From assembly GCA_035236585.1 (NCBI GenBank), contig CP141126.1:67185414-67249413 (forward strand): 64,000 nt of DNA, read 5' to 3'. The notes beneath the pieces are model-generated. The model was given only the letters and a program-made list of their open reading frames with translations. It did not search any database and was not told the origin of the DNA. The stretch comes from Warburgia ugandensis (Eukaryota > Streptophyta > Magnoliopsida > Canellales > Canellaceae). The translations under genes were made by a program, and so were the position numbers. Shown in pieces: positions 28,080-39,814 of the stretch (its first letter is position 1; every line of letters starts with the position of its first letter).

Positions 28080-29994
28080 ATCTAGAAGGCCCTTGGGAAG
28101 GCCTATGATAATTAGTATTTTTGAAAACTAAGAGAGTTGGCACTTGAAGAGAAGAATGAGATGGTTCAACGATACTAAACCAGTATACTCAGTTGAAGAC
28201 TTGCCTTAACTCCTTCACCATGAAGAAGGAGACCGTGGATAGATTGTCATATGTTGACAATTGTATTGAGGAATTAGATGATTGTGTCGCATTCTATACC
28301 AGTTGCAAGGTTGCAGACATAACCTCTATATATACATGAGGGATTCTGTTAGGTCAGGATTGGCTGTAGAAATTTGAACATAGGTAGTTTGAGTCAGCCT
28401 AATAAGGGCAAGATACTTTTCATTGATATGATTGCAGAGGCCAGTGAGCCAGTGAGCCAGCGACATTTGATTAAACTATGTTGGGATGCAGAAGAGAGAC
28501 ATAATGTGTACTAGTAGTGGAGACTATGATATTCTTTTACAGATTGTCCCTGTGGACAATGAGTTAGACAGACAGACATTTAAGACAGGGCAGAGATGGC
28601 CTCACATTAGTAATGATGATCCATCATGATATCTTTACATTTACGTACATGTCACGCTTTTGATCGTCATTACCATTACTTGTAGTAGGAACCCTGATAA
28701 ATGTGCCTTTTTTATGTATTTAAAGATCCTTGGGTTGGAAGTTAGGACACTGATTGACAAGTTATTGAAACTTATAAGTACCTCTAACGAGTACTGGTGA
28801 AAAATGATGATGAGTGAGAGGATAGATACTAACTTTATTGTCCTCGATTTGAGAGATTATGATATCATTCCTGTGGATGAATTCCATCGTTGGAGGATAA
28901 TTGATTGTAGTGAGAAGAAAGGTACTTTTGATAAATAATTAAGATTTGCGTTAACCTTTCCTTGAAGGCAAGATAGTGCTCATCTGATGTACCGAGTTCG
29001 GGTTTTGTGATTGTGGATGACAGAAAATGACTACAGATTTATCTCACAGAGGGTGTGAAGAATTACGATTTTCCTGAGGAGGTTTCAGGATTTTTTGCAA
29101 TGAGAGTGCAATATTTTATATATATATCAATTTGACATCAAATATAGTGGCATTTTCTAAAGTGCCATACAAGATGGCCCTGGCTGAGTGGGAAGGGTTT
29201 CAACTTAGGTAGTTGTTCGACCAGAGACTAATAGACTTAGTGGATCTTCATAGGATGCACTAACCCTCCTTGTAAGGAGAAAGATAGATTCTTATTGCTA
29301 AGTGCGAATTATTGATTATTGATAACTCCATAATGGAGAATTGATATGCTTTATCACATATTGATGATCCGTATGATCATTCTTGGATTATGCATTGTAT
29401 TGGTGGATATTGATTTGAGGTCTAGTTATCAGTAGCTGACGATTGCAATTGAAATGCCTTTGAGACAATTATTAGAACTCGTTATGATTGCTATAAGCTT
29501 TGGATCATATAAATCGATGAATTTAGTACACTGATAGTACGTATGGGTATAATGGGCTGAATTTCTAAAGTTTGTTGAGATGAGTTATGATTATGTAGTG
29601 AATGATATTTTCTATATATCACGACCTTGCTGAGCATAAGGAGTTCTTGTGCAATAGTCTAAGTGTCTACACACAAGAAGTTCTTGTGTAATATTCTAAG
29701 TATCTAAAGGACTCATCTTTCGCTATAAATGTATGTGAGTAGAAATTATGGTCAAAGAAGATTAATTCTCTTGACCAAGGTACCTTGATTGATAGAGATA
29801 CAGTTTATAGGGACTATGATAAATTGGGACTAGTTAAACTAATGACTAAGGTTGATAGCCTCCTTAGTCTGGTGAATAGTTATTGCTGGAAGATTGGGTT
29901 CTCCAGGATAGCAATGACATGGATACTGTTTTATATTATACACATGAGCCTGATCTCTGATGTGTGTGAGAGGTGTGACAATAAAGTATGTTGA
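28080..29994 (+). pseudogene. Decayed Ty3/gypsy gag-pol remnant
   Basis: Recognised by family resemblance in short pieces, in the expected order: a capsid-like part of gag near 28.1-28.2 kb; the end of the aspartic protease and the following linker near 28.83-28.95 kb (a 'DYDII' stretch followed by 'IDC'); the start of reverse transcriptase near 29.1-29.2 kb; an RT core piece with DIDLRS near 29.41 kb; and the RT to RNase H connection near 29.85-29.95 kb. No RNase H core or integrase is recognisable after about 30.0 kb, which implies a large deletion before the 3' LTR. The remnant is broken by many stops and shifts and is a fossil. It could belong to B or to B2. Confidence 0.75.
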
Positions 29995-30133
29995 GCATAA
30001 GAGCATTTTCTTTCGTGTAATTAGCTTAAAATTTTGGCTTTTACTTATGAGTAGCCGATGAGGGCAGCCTAAGAGGGCGGCCGATGAGGGTGGGTGTGCG
30101 AGGCACTGGCAGGCTTCTAGGTACTCACAGTAT

Positions 30134-30455
30134 GATTGGCATGTGGTTGCCTGTTACTGAGCTAGTATGCTCTGATTTTGATTGGCATGTGGCTGCCTGT
30201 TATTGAGCTGGTATGCTCTGATGTTGATTAGCATGTGGTTGCCTATTACTGAGCTAGTATGCTCTGATTTTGATTGGCATGTGACTGCCTGTTACTGAGC
30301 TGGTATGCTTTGATTTTGATTGGCATGTGATTTGCCTGCTACTAAGCTGATACGCTAATTTTGATTGGCACATAATTGCCTATTATTGAGTTGGTATGCA
30401 TTGATTTTGACTGGTATATGCTTGCTTGTTACTGAGCTAGCATGGATTGCTTGTT
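30134..30455 (+). repeat. 46-bp minisatellite upstream of the B 3' LTR
   Basis: Seven tandem copies of about 46 bp (starts at 30134, 30180, 30226, 30272, 30318, 30363 and 30409). The core words are 'gattggcatgtggttgcc' and 'ttactgagctagtatgctc'. Sequence decays toward the right. Tandem repeats between pol and the polypurine tract are known from several plant Ty3/gypsy elements. Confidence 0.92.
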
Positions 30456-30952
30456 GATGACTATATATGATCCAGATTTGATTGGCATGTATTTACCTGT
30501 TCAGGGGTTAATATGATATGTGTGATAAAGAGATATACACTGCCTAATGATGAGGTACTATATGCTGGAATAGACTTGATGTGGAATTGACTATGTGTGA
30601 GTCGTGACACATCAATTTGGTTGACATGGTGATTTAACTATGCTAAAGATGTAAACAAATGATTAACTCTTGGATGAGAGTATGATTGATGCAAATGGCA
30701 TTATATGTGTGGTTATTACGTGTTTTAACTACAATACAAGTAACGGATTCGGAATGGCTTGAAACATACATTAGTTTATATGTATGAGCCGTTATCTAAG
30801 GAGAACGTGATATGAAACTATTTATCGACATTGGTTCTAAAAGGATGATACTATATGTGGGTCTCATCATACCATACGATGATATCATGTGGGATGTTTC
30901 TAAAATTATTAAGAAATGACATGAAAAGAATTTTGCGGACGAAATTTTCTAT

Positions 30953-30965
30953 AAGGTGGGTAGGA
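30953..30965 (+). other. Polypurine tract of B
   Basis: The purine-rich stretch 'aaggtgggtagga' lies directly before the 3' LTR start at 30966, as expected for the plus-strand primer. Confidence 0.7.
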
Positions 30966-31894
30966 TGCAATATCCATCCACCGGCGACGATTCTCTGGCG
31001 ACAGGCACTCTCGGCAACCAGACGAACACAGCGGGCCCTCACCTACCTCCGACTAGCTAGACCAAGGTAAGCTCGCCCCACTCTTTCTTGTACATTTGTT
31101 TTCGAAGTTCATCATCCGGTAAAAAATTAGGCGTTACTGTTGCCCTGGGAAAAAGTCCATGTAACGGTGTCAGATGAGGATCTGGACCGTTCATCTTGAG
31201 CATGATGATGTAAGGAATCGACCCATGAAATTTCGTGGCGATCGGACAGCTAGGGAAGCTAGAAAACTAAAAAAGAAAAAAAATAATTTGATGGGAGTTT
31301 TTGAAAACGAGATAAAAATCATGAAAAAATGATAGATTTAGGACAGATTTGTGAAAATGGAGGGTGAAAATGAAATGTATGTGAAAAACTGGACGCATAG
31401 GTGTAAAAATCACAAAAAATGGAGCACTTGGGGTCGCCGGTGATGGTGAACCAGTCCGGTCATCGTCTCTGAAAACAACGACCGGAACAGGGGGAAAATG
31501 CAGGGACTAGGGAGTGCCATGCAGTGTGACTAACGCGCACCACGCGCGCTATGCGCAGCGCTCCGACCGCGTGCCACGTGTGCTGTTCTGTCCCCCATGA
31601 GCAGAGCACGTCTACATACGGGCCCACTACCCCACGTGAGTTCTGACGCGAAGTGCGTCTACAGACGTGCCTGCCATGTGCAGTGCGCATGTTTGCGGCG
31701 GGACCATTTTCTGGATTTTGGTCTTTTTTGACCCTTTATGTATAAAACACGTGATTTTAGGAGCTACAGAGGTCCAAATCACGATCCGAAAGAGGTGTTG
31801 TGATCATCTCAACAAGGCAGACCTAGATTTAAGATAAAAATCTAGTTTGGAGTAACTTTTTAATAGCAAAACTACTAAATGCTATTAGATGATT
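30966..31894 (+). mobile_element. B 3' LTR, truncated
   Basis: It matches the first part of the 5' LTR (21922-22677) and then joins satellite at 'gattaggaac'. The join carries short shared sequence ('tta'), as in end-joining. It holds about 116 bp (31047-31162) with no counterpart in the 5' LTR. Roughly 1.5 kb of LTR is missing on the right. Confidence 0.88.
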
Positions 31895-33073
31895 AGGAAC
31901 ATATATAGTAAAAAATGCATGGTAATGTTACCATTCATATGTGTATTACAATAAGCATACTTCAATCAATAATTTGCTTGCCTTATTGAATGAAACATCA
32001 AAATATAAAACAAGGGTCTTCTCAGAATCATTGTATTCGATCTAGAATTATCAATTTTAAGCATTTACAAGTATTAAAGATGCAAAAAAATAGAAATATA
32101 TATAGTAAAAAATGCATGGTAATGTTACTATTCAAACGCATATTACAACAAGCATACTTCATGCAATAATTTCCATGCCTATTTGAATGAAATGTCAAAA
32201 TGTAAAAATATGGGCCATCTTACACTCAATATATTCTATCTAGAATGATCGATTTCAATCAATAATAAGCTTTAAAGAAGAGAAAAATCAAGAACATATA
32301 CAGTAGAAAATGCATGGTAGTGTTATCATTCAAATGCATACTTGAAGCAACAATTTGCATGCCTTTTTGAATGAAACATCAATATCTAAAACATGGGACT
32401 TCTTACACTCAGTGTATTCTATTTAGAATAATTAATTTCAAGCATTTACAAGTAATGCCAAAGTGGAAGATCAGCAACATATATAGTAAAAAATGCATGG
32501 CAATGTTACCATTTAAACACACATTCAAGCAATAATTTGCATGCCTTTTCGAATGAAACATCAAATTCTAAAACATGGGTCTACTTAGACTCAATGTATT
32601 CTATCTAGAATGATCAATTTCAAGCATTTAGAAGCATTAAAGAAGCAGAAAATGAGCAACATATATAGTAAAAATCGCATGGTAATGTTACCATTCAAAT
32701 GTATATTAGAACAAACATACTTCAAGCAATAATTTTTATTCCTTTTTGAATGAAACTTCAAAATATACAATGTTGTCTTGTTAGACACAATGTATTACAT
32801 TAATAATGATCAATTTCAAGCATTTACAACTGTTAAAGAAGCAAAAAATTAGGATCATATACAATAAAAATCACACGCAATGTTACTATTCAAACTTGTA
32901 TTACAACAAGCATATTTCAAGTAACAATTTACATGCCTTTTTTAATGGACTTTGAAATCTAAAAAATGATTCTTCTTAGCTTCAATGTTTTCTATCTAAA
33001 ATGATCAATTTCAAGCATTTACAAGAATTAAAGAAGCAGAAAATTTGGAGCTTATATAGTAAAAAGTGCATCA
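31895..33073. repeat. Satellite segment between B and A2
   Basis: About six monomers matching, one after another, those at 54300-55423 and (in part) 62340-63070. It ends at 'aaaaagtgcatcataat', where A2 begins. The same junction is present before A3. Confidence 0.93.
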
Positions 33074-33666
33074 TAATTGATACCTACTAGTGACATTCTT
33101 AGATACACACAATCTGTTCTTAGAAATATCATAACTGTTATTGCGATAAAAAGACATTTATGGTACATGGGTACCATTACATCATATGCGATGTATGAGT
33201 CTAGGATTTTACTTTGTATTCTTGGTGGGCGATCACCTAATAAGCGAGGATGTTATGATTATGATGAGATATTCATATATATATATATATATATTATGGA
33301 CAGGTAAACTGCTTGTATATTAGTATTTTACATGCAAGCATGGTGGCTTGCAATTTTGTTTTACACAGTGCTACAACTGGGCATGCTATGCTAGGGAAGT
33401 TACGAGGGTTTGGCTACATACTTTTTGAAATTTATATGATGGATACCAACCCCAATGAGATGCTAAACATCGGGTGGGGAAATCATGGGAAGGCCACCAC
33501 TATGACAGCCATGGTTCCCCCCATGTGGACATGGATTATGTTATTTCTACAGTTGGTATCAGTGGATCATTATGTAGTTATCTGGGTGAACTGTATGGAT
33601 TGAGATTGTGGCATAGTAGTCCGAATTTATTTTGCATTATTATGCACATATGATAGGCATAGTATA
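33074..33666 (+). mobile_element. A2, left part: truncated copy of LTR A
   Basis: It corresponds to A1 from 20011 onward; the first 2.64 kb of A is missing. The join to satellite shares 'ataat', which suggests a deletion by microhomology. The segment is interrupted at target duplication 'gtata' (33662-33666) by element C and continues at 52519. Confidence 0.93.
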
Positions 33667-34104
33667 TGTGTCGACCCCAGTTTTTGAATCACATTTTGTA
33701 ATACATTTTTCAAAGGCAGGGCATCCCCTTAGTAAAAAAATTTCGCAAAACAAAATAGCAAAAATTCTTTTCTTTTAAAACTTGTTTTGAAAACCCAAGT
33801 CACCACTTCATACATAACATAAGTACAATTTTGTACAAAATCAAATTCCATTGAAGGGATATAATTTTATTAAACTTCCAAAATCCATCCAGTGGTTCAT
33901 AGTACAGCCCAATATCAATAAAATATCTGTCCAAATTACATAATCCAAAATTTGCAAACCTCACCATGCATTAAAAACTCTCAATACAATACAATTCCCT
34001 TAATTAAAATACATGTCTTCAAGCGGATGTATCTTGATTGATTATTCATCCACATCTTCTTAAATCTTCTACAGTCTTAACCTTCTAACCGACCTTCTTT
34101 GTAT

Positions 34105-34144
34105 TTGAGGTACTGTAAACATAGAAATATTTACAATACCTCAG
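34105..34144 (-). other. LTR hairpin, C 3' LTR copy
   Basis: Plus-strand arms 'ttgaggtactgtaaa' (34105-34119) and 'tttacaatacctcag' (34130-34144). Next to it is 'caagctatgcttggtaggg', the reverse complement of the context found beside the A and E hairpins. Confidence 0.85.
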
Positions 34145-34911
34145 CAAGCTATGCTTGGTAGGGGATACAAAAACATACTACTTCATCAATATAAGAATAC
34201 ATACCACAGTCCTTATTTCATCATGGTTATCCATTCATGAGTATTTTCCACATAAAGTATATACATTATTTATGTACTACATGAAAAATTAGTTAATATA
34301 GTGAAGATTGCTCAAAACTTGTTCCTTCCCCAGGCTATACATCCACTTAGGAAATCAGTATCCAACAAACCTTTATACGGGGATTTCCAAGAACTCACAT
34401 AGTGGCATCTCATCGTGCCATGGAATTACATTATGCCTATCACATTGCATCATAATGCAAAATACATTAGGACTACCATGTGTCAATCTCAATCCGTACA
34501 ACATTCACGAATGACTGCAATCCTCCACTGATACCAATTGTGGAATATCACCTCCATGTCCTCATCGGGTGGACCATGGTTGTCATAGTGGGGCCTTCCC
34601 ATTATTGACCCACTTGACATTTAGCCTCTCTTTGGGCATGGTATCCATCATATAAGTTTTAGGAAGTGGGTGGCCAAACCCACATAACTTTCCTAGCATA
34701 GCATCCCCAATCTCTATCTCTATGTAAAACAAAATCACAAGCCTCCATACTTGTATGGAAAATACATTGCACATATCAGACTATGTGTTTCTTTAACTAA
34801 GGCTGGAATATGTTCCATGCCCTATTCTTAGGGTTTCCTTAGTCTTCACATCTCATTACCTTCACCTCATTTGATTTGATCCTTAGATTGGATGAATTGA
34901 ATTAGATTATG

Positions 34912-35053
34912 AGGTTAGATCACATAGTTAGATCATAGGGTTGGATCACTTTGTTGGATCATATGGTTAGCTTATAGGGTTAGATCACTTTGTTGGGTCA
35001 TATGGTTGGATCACTTAGTTAAATCACATGTTTGGTTTACTTAGTTGGATCAC
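34912..35053 (-). repeat. GGATCA-type minisatellite in the C 3' LTR
   Basis: Imperfect tandem copies of a word of about 16-17 bp ('ggttggatcactttg', 'ttggatcatatgg'). An equivalent block lies at 48751-48892 in the 5' LTR and, inverted, at 47213-47335 in E. D has only a trace near 57067. Confidence 0.8.
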
Positions 35054-36282
35054 GACTATGCTAAGATACTAAACATACTTATATCATAAAGGTCTATCAT
35101 TATAGACTAAGATCATGTATGTATACACATGAATCCTTAATACATTTCTTGTACATCCACCTACCTCAAAGTAGTATCTTGTTTCAAACTTCTCAAGTGT
35201 ATTCTTCCACAATGTCCATCATGGTTTGGGTTCATCCATCTGTCAAACCATACGTATAAGGTTATTTCTCTATTTAAGTATGTATTCCTATAAGGGATAC
35301 CCTAATCTTTCCTTGAATCATGTTTGATCAAGGGTTTGGATTCTCTATCTATGTTCTTCTACATACATGTACATAATTTCTACATATAAATACTTAATAC
35401 AATGCTACATTAGTATTCTTATTGTTTTTTATCATTCAAGATCGTATGAATCTTGTTTGATCATCCTTATCTTGATTACAATTTTTATTAGGGTTAGATG
35501 ATTTAGTACATTTTATGCTCTTATTATTATTACTCAACCAATTAATATTTTATTGGTTGAGGGTAGCTTATTTCATCCTAAGTCTAGAAGCTCCTCTTAT
35601 GTCAAATTGGCTAAGGCTTACTAGTTGAATGGTTGAATACAAAATGGTTACTTCAATTCTCATGTAAGGAGGCATTTAGACCTCACAAAAGTCAATGGAA
35701 GGTGGGGGAAGAGCGAGGCTCTATTAGAGAACCCCCTTAACCATTATATCCGTCATCCACTAGAGTGACCCTAAATCAACCTTTCATAAGGTTCCTATGA
35801 GCATTTAATCCTAAGTACTCTTTCTAATTGATTTTAATTAAATCCATGAACTAAAATGTCATTCAAGGAGTTTTATTATGCTCCTAATTTGGACCAAGGA
35901 ATTTATTCCTTACATTATCCTACTAACTATGGTCCTTACTATCATTAAGTCCTTGTCATACATTCCATGTAAATGTCCTTCCATTCTAATTTCATTTAAT
36001 TACAATTTCAATGAAATTTCCATTACTTGAGCATTAAAGCATAAAGCATAATTAAATAATTAAATAAATAATTCTATAATTAATTCTACTAAGCAAGGAA
36101 AATTAATGCAAATCTAACAAGATATAAAGACTTATCATGATCCAACGGTCTCAATTGATCCTTATTCATTTTTCCCCTTTTTAGGATTTAGATCTTGATC
36201 CTTCATTTTATTTTAAATCCAATATTTCTTATTGATAAAATTTCATTATTAAATCATTGATGTATCTCATCCCTTGATTTGA

Positions 36283-37437
36283 TGTAACAGCCCAGGGCAC
36301 AGCACGGATATTGTCCGCTTTGGGCCAAGGCCCGCATGGTTTTAAAATGCGTCCACACTGTTACGAGACCCCCGGACTCTTATGAACAGCCCATGAACCT
36401 TCACCTGAGCGGTATGGGACTAACTCTCAGTGCATCCTATCCCTGCGAGTACCTCGCGTCGGCAACGGTAGCCCTCTCCTCCTTAGGGGACACGCATCCC
36501 CGTATGTTACACGCGACGGGCCCGCCTGCAGTTAGCCACCCATCAAGGGTCTTCACCCACCTGTCGGGGTCCCGCTCTAATACCACTGTAATAGCCCAGG
36601 GCACAACATGGATATTGTCTGCTTTGGGCCAAGGCCCGCACGATTTTAAAATGCGTCCACACTATTAAGAGACCCCTTGGACTCTTATTAACAACTCAGA
36701 AACCTTCACCCGAGTGGTATGGGACTAACTCTTAGCACATCCCGTCCCCGCGAGTACCTCGTGTCGGCAATGGTAGCCCTCTCCCCCTTAGGGGACACGC
36801 ATCCCCGCATGTCACATTTGACGGACCCACATGCGGTTGGCCACCCATCAAGGGCCTTCACCCCTGGGGCCTTCACCCACCAGTCGGGGTCCCACTCTGA
36901 TACCACTGTAACAACCCAAGGCACAGCATGGATATTGTCCGCTTTGGGCTAAGGCCCGCACGGTACACGCGGGAAGGGATGCACTGAGAGTTAGTCCAAC
37001 ATTGATGGGGTGAATATTCTTGGGCTATTGATAAGAGTCCAGGTGGTCTCTTAACAGTGTGGATGAGTTTTGAAACTGTGTGGGCCTTAGCCCAAAGCGG
37101 ACAATATCCATGCTGTGCCCTAGGCTGTTACAGTGGTATCAGAGCGGGACCCCGACCGGTGGGTGAAGGCCCTTGATGGGTGGCTAACCGCATGCGGGCC
37201 CATCGCATGTGACATGCGGGGACGTGTACCCCCTAAGGGGGACAGGGCTACTTTTGTCGACACGAGGTACTCGCGGGGATGGGATGCGCTAAGAGTTAGT
37301 CCTATATCGCTCGGGTGAAGGTTCCTAGGTTGTTGATAAGAGTCCAGGGGGTCTCTTAACAATGTGGACGCGTTTTAAAACCATGTGGGCCTTGGCCCAA
37401 AGCCAACAATATCCATGCTGTGCCCTAGGCTGTTACA
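36283..37437. mobile_element. TRIM concatemer in inverted arrangement
   Basis: It starts 'tgtaacagccc', ends 'ggctgttaca', and has target duplication 'tttga' on both sides (36278-36282 and 37438-37442). The empty site is visible in the other LTR of C near 50103. The left part is in minus orientation: LTR 36283 to about 36435, inner segment, LTR from about 36587, inner segment, and a cut LTR from 36906. The right part is in plus orientation: LTR from about 36981 to 37132, primer-binding site 'tggtatcagagc' near 37134, inner segment, LTR about 37297-37437. LTRs are about 150 bp and inner parts about 155 bp. There is no coding capacity, which is normal for TRIMs. The GC-rich reading frames here are accidental. 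Confidence 0.85.
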
Positions 37438-39222
37438 TTTGATCTTCCTTGATCTACCCGATCAAGGAGATCTTAAGTTGCTTTATCCCATTTAAGAGCA
37501 TAGATCATGATCTAGCCCAAATCCTCATCATCCATTCCATAAATTCACATAATATTAACTCAATATCATCATCAACACATGTCCATATAGGCCAATCATC
37601 CTTGATAAACTTGATCAAGGAGATTTCCATCCCTTTTTATGGTTTTTAGTACTTTTAAGGTTAAGTTATTATATTATTATATCATCATCCAACAAGTTTT
37701 GATTTGTCTGATCATACTAGATCTTGTAGATCAAGGATATTAGTACACTTGTCTTCTTAATCTCAAAATATTTAATGAAGTAAAATTGAAATTTTATTGT
37801 TTCAGTAGATTATACTTATCAATATGAATCGAACAAAAATTTCTGATCTTAATTTGGAGTCAAATTGTGATTAGAATTGAGTTTTTAAGATTTTAGCCTA
37901 TTTTAAAGGCTGAATTTTGGTTTAATTACTTGATCTATCTACGCAAAAATCTTACTATGAATATGATCCCAAAGGTTTTAGGACCCTTAGAACACATCCA
38001 TCTGTTGAGATTTCCATTTTGGGATCATCTTGATCATGATCCACTACTGTTACTATGGATTTTACTAAATATATCATTTAAATACAATTTACAACATAGA
38101 TCTAACAATTTCAGTGAATTATAGAAGAGACAAGGAATCCATAGTTGGTTTTAGGTCTAAAATCAGAGCTATATTAAGCTCTGAATTATAAAAACAAAGT
38201 TTTAGTTCAAAACTAGATGGCCTTGATCAGATTTGGGTTACGGGTGAGAGGACGATCATCAGCCCATGCCCGTTACCATCTACTTCAGGTTATCGGGCTG
38301 AGGTGACCGGCTATGGGCGAGATGTCCAGATCTGGATCGTCGAATCACACATGGCTCGATCTCCTCCATCTATTAAAATCAAATGCTCAAATTTCATATC
38401 CTGGGATTTTTGGGCCCCAACAATCCATCCAACGGCTCAGAAGTTACATCTAAGCTATGGTTGGATGGGATCTCGACCATCCAAGATGAATCCATCGTCT
38501 CTGATTGATCAATGGCAAGGAGATCACGTGCATTCTAGAAAACCCAAAATAGTAGCCAAAATTGAAAGAAGGGAGTGATAGTGGCCTACCTGAGTAGGTC
38601 TGGGGAGGAGGAGTTCATCGAAGAAGGAGAAAACATGCCAGAGAACATAGATAAAATCCTAGCTACCAGAAAACATATACAGAGCTTGATTGTCCATCAC
38701 CGTTGCTAGAGAAGATGGAAAACCTTAGGGTTTTGAAGCTCACAATGTTCTGAAGATATCCAACAGTTCAAGATCAAGATTCATAGCCAAATTGGCCAAA
38801 ATAACCTAAAGAACATGCTAGAGATGGTAACAATATCATGCTTGGATTTTGTTTTGATTTTGTTGGAGATCCAAGAGTTAGATCATCGTGGGATCAAAGG
38901 GATTTTGTAGAATACCCCTGTTTGAACACATCTAATGGTGAAGATTGAAAAATACCGGTTGTAATTTGATGCCTAATTCAAATAGGGTTTCCAAGTGAAA
39001 ACCTAATTTTAGTCGAGGACGACGCATCCCTGGATGCGCTAGACAGCTCCACTAAGTCTGGAGAGCTGGGTGCGTCTGTGGACACGCCCACAGGGCTTAA
39101 GAGAGTAGGAGAGAAAGAAAAGGAAATTGGGCAAGATGGGGGAGGTTTCTGGAGCTAGGATTTTGGAGCATGCTAGGGGACCTCGTGAGGAACATTAGAA
39201 GATTTTTTGGGATTTTTATGAG

Positions 39223-39235
39223 TTATTTATATAGG
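39223..39235 (-). promoter_or_regulatory. Likely TATA box of the C 3' LTR
   Basis: Minus-strand 'cctatataaataa'. The same word lies in the 5' LTR at 51930-51942. The shared position supports it as the LTR core promoter, but activity is not shown. Confidence 0.6.
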
Positions 39236-39798
39236 TGTTTTGAATTTTCCATGATGACTTGAAATCATCACTTTGATTTTTTTGAATATTTAATTGTCTT
39301 AGGATTCCCACCACCACCTCCTTTCCCACTAGCAGGTGGTAGTGGTTTGACAAATGATGGCCTGTTTTCTGGCCATTGGATCCCTTGTGGGCCCCAAAAA
39401 GGTGTAGAAAAAACCAAATTGCCCTTTTATGGAGAAAATTTTGTTTTATTCTCCTGGCTCGAAATTGAGCGTACTTAGTGGTGTTGGATTTGTATTTCTA
39501 AGTGCATTCTAGATTTTGATGTCTTAGGTTTTGATTATTTGTAAAATTACTATTTTGACCTTTTATTCATGAAAATAAAGAAAAATACAAATTTTTCATC
39601 CATATTTAGAAATTGTCGTGCTTATAGTCATTTTGAAGGGTTCGTTGAATATGTTTTCAATTATACCTACCTCATACCATGATTACACTTCTATAAGAAG
39701 TGTACTTTTCATAACCCTAATATTCCAGCCTGATTTTTATTAAAATTCTCAATTTAACTATTTATTTAATTTCCTTGCCAAAAATTAGGGGTGTTACA

Positions 39799-39814
39799 AG
39801 CTACCCCCCTTACA
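39799..39814 (-). other. Polypurine tract of C
   Basis: The minus strand reads 'gtaaggggggtagct' directly before the LTR start 'tgtaacacccc', preceded by 'ttcgaggatgaaattttt'. This arrangement is typical of plant Tekay/Del-like elements. Confidence 0.82.

Larger units (their letters stand above)
21922..31894 (+). mobile_element. B: Ty3/gypsy LTR retrotransposon, broken, with nested or chimeric B2
   Basis: The 5' LTR starts 'tgtaatatccacccacc' at 21922, and a matching but truncated 3' LTR starts 'tgcaatatccatccacc' at 30966. Between them lie a primer-binding site, a second LTR with its own primer-binding site (B2), decayed gag-pol and a 46-bp minisatellite. The alignable LTR parts differ by roughly 10% by eye, much of it at CpG sites, so the insertion is old. 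The element is broken in many places and lacks a recognisable integrase. Its right end and right target duplication are lost. The gag-protease-RT order and an RT stretch reading DLRS place it in Ty3/gypsy; the clade is not certain. Confidence 0.88.
33667..39798 (-). mobile_element. C 3' LTR (split by a TRIM insertion)
   Basis: It runs on the minus strand from 'tgtaacacccctaat' (39798 downward) to 33667. Removing the TRIM and one target copy leaves about 4.97 kb. It aligns along its length with 42889-52518, with the plus-strand copy E and with D. Confidence 0.92.

Noticed and set aside
36336-37362. GC-rich frames of 61-110 codons with related peptides
   Set aside because: They are accidental frames in repeated TRIM units on both strands. 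The peptide similarity simply reflects the repeat.
36283-37437. Cassandra-type TRIM with a 5S rRNA-like promoter
   Set aside because: The ends and primer site fit a TRIM, but I do not see the 5S box A and box C sequences that define Cassandra.
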